Shown here: positions 11,937 through 64,000 of the stretch, piece after piece
How positions within the stretch are numbered: position 1 is the stretch's first letter
Layout of the letters: the number at the start of each line of letters is the position of its first letter
NCBI GenBank assembly: GCA_012845835.1
Contig: JABAKD010000005.1
Span: forward strand, 7,010,655-7,074,654
DNA length: 64,000 nt
DNA from: Undaria pinnatifida
Taxonomy: Eukaryota; Sar; Phaeophyceae; Laminariales; Alariaceae
Direction of reading: 5' to 3'
Program-made: the position numbers and the translations under genes
Notes under the pieces: generated by a model
What the model saw: the letters and a program-made list of their open reading frames with translations, nothing else
Told to the model about the DNA's origin: nothing
Database searches by the model: none

Positions 11937-11984
11937 AAAGTAGCGTTTTGGGCAGTTTTTGAGATTATCCGTATCGTAATACTG

Positions 11985-12420
11985 GAAGCACACGGGGGTC
12001 ACAATAATTCCCCGATTTCCATACTCTTTCCCAAATAATAATCCAGAATCGCGGTAAAGGCGGCTCGACACAACAAGCGGCCTTTGCGCTGACTCACGGC
12101 ATCCTGACCACCACCTCATTCCGCATACTTATGATACCGGTTATCGTGGTCATCAGGGGACATCCTGGGTTCATCGCCGGGTTTCCTAGGTAGATGGCTA
12201 CATGGATCTTCCGGGGGTATGTCGTATTGGTGGTGGTGCCGGAGGATCGTCGCACACACCAATCACTCTGTTCTTCCCTTAATGGGGTCAACGCTGACGG
12301 CGGGAATATGTCCGAACGTGCTCTGATGTAATATCATCACGTCTTTCATGAGTATGTCAAGTGGGTGAGCGTCTCTGGCGAGGATGCTTGAGCAATGCTC
12401 GCCCTGAGTTGTGTGTTCTC
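11985..12420 (-). pseudogene. Possible decayed coding frame, unrecognised
   Basis: Read from about 12365 downward, one minus-strand frame gives protein-like stretches (LDILMKDVMILHQSTFGHIP, then PPEDPCSHLPRKPGDEP) interrupted by two or three stop codons. A neighbouring frame just upstream gives VQKYIRDSRLDRRSM. Composition looks coding-like rather than low complexity, but I do not recognise the family. A remnant of a retroelement polyprotein is one possibility. Confidence 0.25.
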
Positions 12421-13204
12421 TCAACGAAGATCATAGACCTCCGGTCAAGTCTTGAATCTCGGATGTACTTCTGTACCCGCATCGGTGAGCATTGGCGAGC
12501 GCCAAGCCCCAACTTTTCTGTTGCCACCTCATATCGGCGAGCGCCACAACCGATCAGAGATGGGACAAATAACACTGGTAATAACCCTTCCAACAATAAA
12601 CCTAAAACGGGAGACTACAACCCAAACACGACGGCAGGGTGGGTATGCACATGCAATGTGCCATTAGCGGAAACCCACTTTGTTTCTACGTTCCTGCCAT
12701 CCCAACAGTCTATACTGGTGCATACATACATCACGAGAAAACTCTGTACGTCTACGCAATACACTAATATACAACGCCCTGTTCCTACATAGAATAGATT
12801 CATTTGAGTCAAATTCGACTCGAATCATTTTTGACACCCGCCGTGGGTCTACAGTAGCATGCACTACCTGTTAACCGTTGCTACTCTTGCGGCAAAAAAA
12901 AGTGGAGTGTCAAAACGATAATCGCGACTCCCCCGCCCGATCAAAACGATGCGAACATCTTGTTCTTGGCTTGCCAAAAATACTACCAGGTATAACAATC
13001 GTCCGACATCCCATTCTATCGCAGTGTTTCCTAGCACCAAAGCTGCAATATCAACAGAATCCAACCCATCGGAATCATGTTCAATCCTCGCAGATTCAAT
13101 TGCAGCAACAGTCGCTCCACCACAATCAATTCGCTCCTACCACCACGTCTAACACCCCAATGATACACACCGCGATTTACTCATCCTACCATCACATCTC
13201 GCTG

Positions 13205-13335
13205 CGAGTCCAATCATCATAGCCGCCACTGTCACAGCTAGCTGCGAGTCCAATCATCACAGCCCCTACCATCATAGCTAGCTGCGAGTCCAACCATCAC
13301 GGCCGCTACCATCACAGCTAGCACGAGTACAGGCC
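13205..13335 (+). repeat. 42-bp tandem repeat, three units
   Basis: Three imperfect units each contain 'gctgcgagtcca', 'atcatcacagcc' and 'gctagct'. The array lies about 460 bp beyond the RecQ stop codon. Confidence 0.65.
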
Positions 13336-13794
13336 GTCCGCAGAAGCGAAGCCGCGAGTGGTTCAAGCGGCACCGGGTACGAGCACAACCCACAGGTGAC
13401 AGCAATGTGGCAAGTGGTTCAAGCGACGCTTGGCGACGAGAAGGGGCGGGGATACAAGGAGAAAGCGCCGGTGACCAGTATTCCAATCACCACAACCGCG
13501 ACAGCTCTAGCAATAATACAATCACGACGCACAACATCGCGCACTACTCCTACCAAACACCTGCAACTACGGTCGTGGTCCCTGATTAGTGCGGTGCCCC
13601 GCCAGACGACAAATACCCGCACTAAACTGGGACCCCGAACTAACCCGGGATAGTGCGGTACTCTGTAGGACGAGGTTGCGACAAGCGATGTTCACCGCAC
13701 TAAACTGTCCCGCTGCACCAAGAGGTGCCGCAGCAATGCAGGACCATATACGACCGCACAACAAACTACATCGCCATATGATACTCGCCCATCA

Positions 13795-59570
<45,776 letters not shown>

Positions 59571-60189
59571 GGTCTACAACCCCGCCCACCCGCGCGAACA
59601 CGATCGCGCCACGTCACGTTCTGTCGTTCCTCAAACCGTGGATATGCCTCCACTCCACCCCACGCCCCTCCTCCTTCTCCCTCCCACTCCGCCCTCCCCG
59701 CCCCCCGCCTGCTCTTCGTCAACTCCTTTCCCTTCCCCTCTGGTCAGTAGCTGTGGTTTGCTTCTGTTCCCTCTATGCAGAACAAAAACAGAACAACAAA
59801 CAACGCAGCAAAACAAAGCATTACCATAAGTCGTGGGTTGCGTTGTTGTTGTTGGTAGTGGTGGTGGTGGTAGTGATGGTAGTTGTGGTGGTGGTGGTGG
59901 TGGTAAGTATCGTATCATACGTTTCTCAAGCGGTTCGTTTCACATTTATCGTGGCATAATACGTTGGCCAGCAGGTCAAAACTTGACGGTCTAGCGCCCA
60001 GCCCACACAAGCAGAAACATAACAAAGAAAGAACAAAATAATGAAAATAAAACGAGAACGATAATAACGAAAATTAAATCTAAGTTAAAGACAAAAAAAC
60101 GACACAATGAACAAAATACAAAGGCCTTCCGCCCACCTGATACGTCCAACCGTAGCCATCCGGCAATGCCTAGGGGAGCCACTGATCTA

Positions 60190-60290
60190 AAATAAGTCCT
60201 TCGGAGTATCACACGCAGCTTGCAAAGATGAATTTCGACGAAATCTTCGATCTCACAGCTGGAGTGTATTTTTATTTTTTTATAAAATTA
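60190..60290 (+). mobile_element. Family C right end, solo
   Basis: Best-preserved terminus of family C: GGAGTATCACACGCAGC, TTGCAAAGATGAA, TTTCGACGAAATCTTCGATC and TCACAGCTGGAGTGTA. The short frame reads MNFDEIFDLTAGVYF. Confidence 0.7.
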
Positions 60291-60639
60291 TATCCTTGTG
60301 GGGCAAGCAGAGCACGCGCGACCAACGTATCATAACGCACCCTGCAAAGCTGATGATACTATCAACCGATTTGGTACAAACTCAAAAAGGTTACAATTTA
60401 AAGGTCGTCACAGCAGTATAGAAGTACCGTCGTGTCGGGTTTAAATTTTCACAACATTAGTCTGTTTTAATTGCAATTTACAACAAATAGCAAACAAACA
60501 AACGTACAAGCAAATCAGTGCTAACCAGGGACATAAAAAATTGTTGTTCACGTATACTATTTGCACCAAAACTTAAACTGACAAAATAAAACAAAATTAG
60601 ATGAATAAATAAAACCAAGCAAACGAAAAATAAAAGTTA

Positions 60640-60715
60640 AATCGACACACGACGCGTATGAAAATACGCGGAAGTGTGGTGAGCTAAAGCTTTATTTTTC
60701 CCCATCCGCCGGAGG
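60640..60715 (+). repeat. Dispersed repeat, family D
   Basis: ACACGACGCGTATGAAAATA, GGAAGTGTGGTGAGC and CCATCCGCCGGAGG match 49192-49275 in reverse orientation. Confidence 0.65.
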
Positions 60716-60929
60716 ATAAAAAATAAATAAAAATAAAATAAAATAAAAAATGCAACGGACAACTGACAACGCATAACACTTGCCAACTGTTAACGTATGG
60801 CAGCTTCAGGACAGCTCTTCCTCGTTGAAGTTTAACGTCTGCTATGACTCACTCTTACTGTTAACATTGCTGTATATTATAGCCGTGGTCATCAAACAGT
60901 CATGTACTCCATCAACCATCTAATCAGTC

Positions 60930-61135
60930 TAAACCAAACTAATCAATCAGCCAGCCAACCAACCAACCAACCAACCGAAAAATAAACCAGTCAACCTAAC
61001 CAACGACCCAATCGACCAACCAAGTAACCAATCAACCACCTAGCCATCAACCAAACGACCAACCAATCAACCAAATGCCTACCATCCAACCCACGAACCA
61101 AATGAACCATCCAATCCTCCATCAATCAGCCATCA
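60930..61135 (+). repeat. AACCAACC-rich repeat
   Basis: Degenerate CAACCAAT/AACC units, of the same style as 27115-27365 and 59440-59512. Confidence 0.75.
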
Positions 61136-61599
61136 ATTCGGTGGTCGTCTTTTACACCATATTATAATAATGGTCCGGCGGGCGTCGGGCGTTCGCCCCT
61201 GTCTGTCTTTAGGCACACCAGTAGCTTCGAAAAAGCAACGCTTAGCAAAAACAAAATATACCTGGTATGACGCAGCACAGATGAGCAGTAAGTCAGTTTT
61301 AATAATGTTGAAAATCGCGTCGGATGGGTATCGTATTGAACATGGTTATAAGAATATCGTACTTTCGAAACATCGTCGTTTCGGATGGATATCGTATCGG
61401 ACGAGTCTTGCCCTCCATCTACTGGCATCCCCGTTTTTCTTACGCAGGTACATATTGAACGAAATAATCGATGAATCGATTACGAGTACCGAAACCTTAT
61501 CGAGTGGGTTTTTTGTGTTTCGGTATCGTACCCATCTCGGTTCACGTTCACTATACCTCACACTATCAAATAACAAGGCACAAGAAAAAATGAGTTTTA

Positions 61600-61690
61600 A
61601 TCGACATGTGTACGACACGTATGAATACTGTACAGGTGAAAACGTGGCGAGCCTCAGCTTTATTTTTCGGCATCTGCCGGAGGATACAAA
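61600..61690 (+). repeat. Dispersed repeat, family D, diverged
   Basis: GTACGACACGTATGAATAC, GTGGCGAGCCTCAGCTTTAT and CATCTGCCGGAGGAT follow the order of 60640-60715 with many changes. Confidence 0.5.
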
Positions 61691-61902
61691 CAAAAAAAGC
61701 AACAACAACAACAACAACAGCGCGTTTCAACAGCAACAATGGATTGATTACATCATGTTTATTCTGAAGGGGAGACCTTCAGAGAGAGAAAAGGCGCCGA
61801 AACAATACGACAAGTACGGCATGGGGCACAGGATGCAGTCGGGGTAGGAACGTGCCCGAAGAGCAACCTAGAGCGACGTACGACAAGCGTAGCACCATTT
61901 TA

Positions 61903-61979
61903 CTTGTCCTGGTGCAAGTTCTTCTTAGACAGCTGATAGTACAGCACGTCTCGTTTGCTAGACCGCTTTATCTGAGTCC
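61903..61979 (-). CDS. Possible terminal exon of an unidentified minus-strand gene
   Basis: After a good acceptor (TTCTCTTGTAG) the minus strand reads TQIKRSSKRDVLYYQLSKK, then NLHQDK and a stop at 61903-61901. The basic, non-repetitive sequence looks coding-like. No further upstream exon is recognised to the right, apart from an unassigned frame at 62410-62628 (SKMFVDDTLDVCDG). It may be the last exon of a gene or a decayed fragment. Confidence 0.3.
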
Positions 61980-62067
61980 TACAAGAGAATAAGAGGTTCC
62001 TACCGAATTTTAAAGTCGCTTGACATGCCTTACCACGCGATCGGAACGGAACTTTGAGAGGTTGGTA

Positions 62068-62104
62068 ATACAAAAAACAACAACAACAACAACAACAACA
62101 ACAA

Positions 62105-62137
<33 letters not shown>

Positions 62138-62147
62138 AAACAAAAGC

Positions 62148-62181
<34 letters not shown>
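62068..62181 (+). repeat. CAA trinucleotide array
   Basis: Nearly pure CAA units with a few AAA interruptions, about 113 bp. Poly-Cys and poly-Leu frames on the minus strand are artefacts. Confidence 0.95.
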
Positions 62182-62849
62182 TACACCCGCTAGTACGACA
62201 TGCCATGCCATATGATATGCAATTCCATCCCGGTTCATTGAAAAATCCCCGTTTTTCCTGGTTCCGCGTGTGCCTTTTAACCATGACGGCATATACGGTA
62301 CGTTTGATTCTTGTAGGCACCTAATACTCCGGAGCATATGATAACGTCGTTGTATAACTCAGAGCAAAGATGTCGGGTGACGGTCTAGTTTTGTGCCGCC
62401 AAGGCCTCGTTAGACGTAATACACTGGTTTTACTATGAAACGGTCCCCGACGGTTGTTCCGTCACAAACGTCAAGAGTGTCGTCAACGAACATCTTCGAT
62501 TCAAAGGGAATACTTGACGAAATAAATTGACGGTCACAGCATCGACCCCCCGAGGCAAAGCGGGCTGCCCGCCTACAGGGGCGGTTAGTTTTTACGTCCA
62601 GAGATTCTCTGTGGCACGCGCGCAGCACAAATACTGCTCATCCTGTTGCGTGCTTACGGTCGTAGACGTTTGACAAGGACGCAAACATCTTATGGCTTGG
62701 ATCGCGCTGTTGGAATCCCAAAATGGTTGAGCCATTCGGAATTCGGGACCCAGGACGCACAGTACAGCAGGGATGCCCATAAAAACTTCCGAGGCTCTTC
62801 ACTGAAGGAGCTCCATACCTTCCTAGCCCAAAACAAAAAACGATGTTAA

Positions 62850-62950
62850 CCCCTTTAGAGCCCCAAAATTTCCCCTTCTAAGAACTTTAAGTAACTTTGT
62901 CCCCAAAAAAGGATTTCCAGTTATAAAGGCGACAAGAATATATTCACCTC
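62850..62950 (+). repeat. Local duplicate, copy 1 (partner 63155-63260)
   Basis: 'tttagagcccc', 'tttccccttcta..' and 'ttccagttataaaggcg' parallel 'gtttagagccccc', 'cccctccctata..' and 'ttctagttgtaacggcg' at 63155-63240. Confidence 0.5.
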
Positions 62951-63279
62951 CCCAGCAAACCCGACGAACCAGCCCCTATGGCCTGGGTATAAAGCGAACA
63001 GAACGGTAACACACAAACGGTGTAGGGCAGGTGCTAGAGTGGGTACCCCGATACAGGAGCACCCCGCGACAAAACCGAAACAAGCGCTCCTAACTACTCA
63101 CATCCCCCATCTGCAGTGGGCAGCGTACAGCTTTTGTGTGGAGGGACATGCCGATTTGACCGTTTAGAGCCCCCAACCCCCCCCCTCCCTATAATATCTT
63201 TAGGTATTTTTTCCCCAAGAAGGCTTTCTAGTTGTAACGGCGTTAAGTCCCGAATGCTCCCACATTTTTTTTTTTTTTG

Positions 63280-63600
63280 CATCCCATCCACTATCCTCGC
63301 ACTACTCTCGTGCTTCCCAGTAGTAACTCAGATCCGGGGTCACACAGCGGGCCCTTCTCCCCCCTCCCCACTACGGTGCGCGCCTTCATTTTTATCGTGA
63401 GTAAAGACTCCGGCCCTTCTTCCCTCGTCGACTCGCGTCCAATTGTACCTACCCACGCTGCTAGGCGCTCTCAGCAGTTGGTCCCGTTTTTGCATTTTTG
63501 CAAATAAAGTAAAAATCTCACCACGGTGGGAATCGAACTCAAGGACCGACGTTAGTAGTATTCGAGGGTAACCACTAGACCACCGGGGCGACCGGCTATT
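63280..63600 (-). mobile_element. tRNA-derived SINE, family A-like, with intact head
   Basis: The minus strand from 63595 reads GGTCGCCCCGGTGGTCTAGTG (A-box) and TTGAGTTCGATTCCCACC (B-box, about 63526-63540), the best-preserved tRNA-like head in the window. The body (GGTGCGCGCCTTCATTTTTA complement region) matches other family A copies, but the distal end differs, so it may be a separate subfamily. Confidence 0.75.
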
Positions 63601-64000
63601 TTAGAAGCTCTTAAATCCGGGTAGTCGGTGTACCCCCGCCGTAGCACGAATCTCAGGTAGAGCGACCTGCAGGCGCGACAAGCGCGGTCTGAAACTTCCG
63701 TCCGTCTACTAATTGGAAGAGTGAGCAGCAGTACAAGCACCATCATACCTGCGAGCAGGGTCATGTCCTACATCTATCTGCCTACCGCGAAATGGCGGTA
63801 TGGTATTTCCAAGCTTTGGCAACACGAAGCAACCCTGAGCTAAGGGGGTCCGAAGCGCAATACAAGGACGTGTGCGACATGCGTGCAGCATGGGGGTACT
63901 CGTACTGCGGCACGCTCTTCCTAAAATGCTTGTGTGACAAATCTCGCATGTTCGTTGTTTTTAGGTCGCCATATGCAAGCTAAGAAGATATAGCTCAGGG

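Larger units (their letters stand above)
10064..13794. other. Intergenic region between convergent genes
   Basis: This 3.7-kb gap separates the stop of the SOUL gene from the stop of the RecQ gene. It holds a small palindrome at 10101-10129, CAG-rich sequence (10140-10260), an unassigned AT-rich stretch (10640-11850) with no recognisable protein, a telomere-like run near 11890-11936, a possible decayed minus-strand frame (11985-12420) and a 42-bp tandem repeat (13205-13335). Poly(A) sites of both genes should lie here but I cannot place them. Confidence 0.6.
59571..64000. other. Right flank upstream of RecQ
   Basis: The RecQ promoter should lie in the first kilobase, but no clear core element is visible. 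The rest contains GGTGGTAGT repeats (59850-59905), a family C end (60190-60290), family D copies, AACCAACC-rich sequence (60930-61135), a CAA array (62068-62181) and a SINE (63280-63600). The 225-codon frame at 61170-61847 includes a family D repeat and poly-Asn/Gln and is not credible as a gene. Confidence 0.6.

Noticed and set aside
61170-61847. A 225-codon plus-strand gene
   Set aside because: It runs through a family D repeat, a TATCG-rich stretch and poly-Asn/Gln, and it has no recognisable domain.
61900-62337. Cys-rich protein of 145 codons on the minus strand
   Set aside because: The poly-Cys part is the reverse strand of the CAA array. Only the last 25 residues look coding-like and are listed separately.
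63520-63600. Possible tRNA gene on the minus strand with good A- and B-boxes
   Set aside because: It is joined to the SINE body shared with five other copies and its two ends do not pair as an acceptor stem.

Overview
This is nuclear DNA from an intron-rich eukaryote, most likely a brown alga or a close photosynthetic stramenopile. That is inference. It rests on long introns with GT..AG borders, a plastid presequence with a phenylalanine cleavage motif as used by secondary red plastids, and abundant mixed repeats. No bacterial operon, rRNA gene, true tRNA gene or CRISPR array is seen.

Only two host genes are well supported, and they converge. On the plus strand, 3178-10063 is a five-exon gene for a plastid-targeted DUF2358-SOUL (heme-binding-like) protein of about 553 residues. 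On the minus strand, 59570 down to 13795 is a RecQ-family DNA helicase gene. It has about 32 exons in 45.8 kb and would encode roughly 1,480 residues. Exon phases agree at every junction from exon 6 to the stop codon. The order of domains is a low-complexity, Gln-rich, coiled-coil N terminus, a GRF zinc finger, the complete helicase core, RecQ zinc-binding, RQC, a low-complexity linker, HRDC and an acidic tail. Intron 10 alone is 15.1 kb.

Most of the rest is transposable-element and tandem-repeat DNA, largely inside introns. 1-3.2 kb: flank with SINE copies. 3.9-7.7 kb: SOUL intron 1 with a pogo/Tc1-like TIR element, a second TIR element and three tRNA-derived repeats. 10-13.8 kb: gap between the convergent genes. 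17.5-22.6 kb: RecQ intron 26 holding a decayed LINE reverse transcriptase in antisense. 27-34 kb: helicase-core exons separated by penta- to heptanucleotide arrays, plus a TIR element carrying a plastid-presequence-like ORF. 35.2-50.3 kb: intron 10 with a degenerate ~270-bp tandem array, TIR elements, SINEs and GGTACC-rich minisatellites. 50.3-59.6 kb: N-terminal exons and a 1.07-kb CAGA/CAGG array. 59.6-64 kb: upstream flank of repeats with weak gene fragments.

The most unusual signals are: (i) tiny TA-bounded motifs, TA-CCWGG-TA (about 22 copies) and TA-TTAA-TA (13 copies), which sibling-repeat comparison shows to be discrete 6-7 bp insertions; (ii) three separate partial exon duplications in introns of the RecQ gene; (iii) a GRF zinc finger on a RecQ helicase; (iv) a TIR element family whose ends carry a conserved short reading-frame start.
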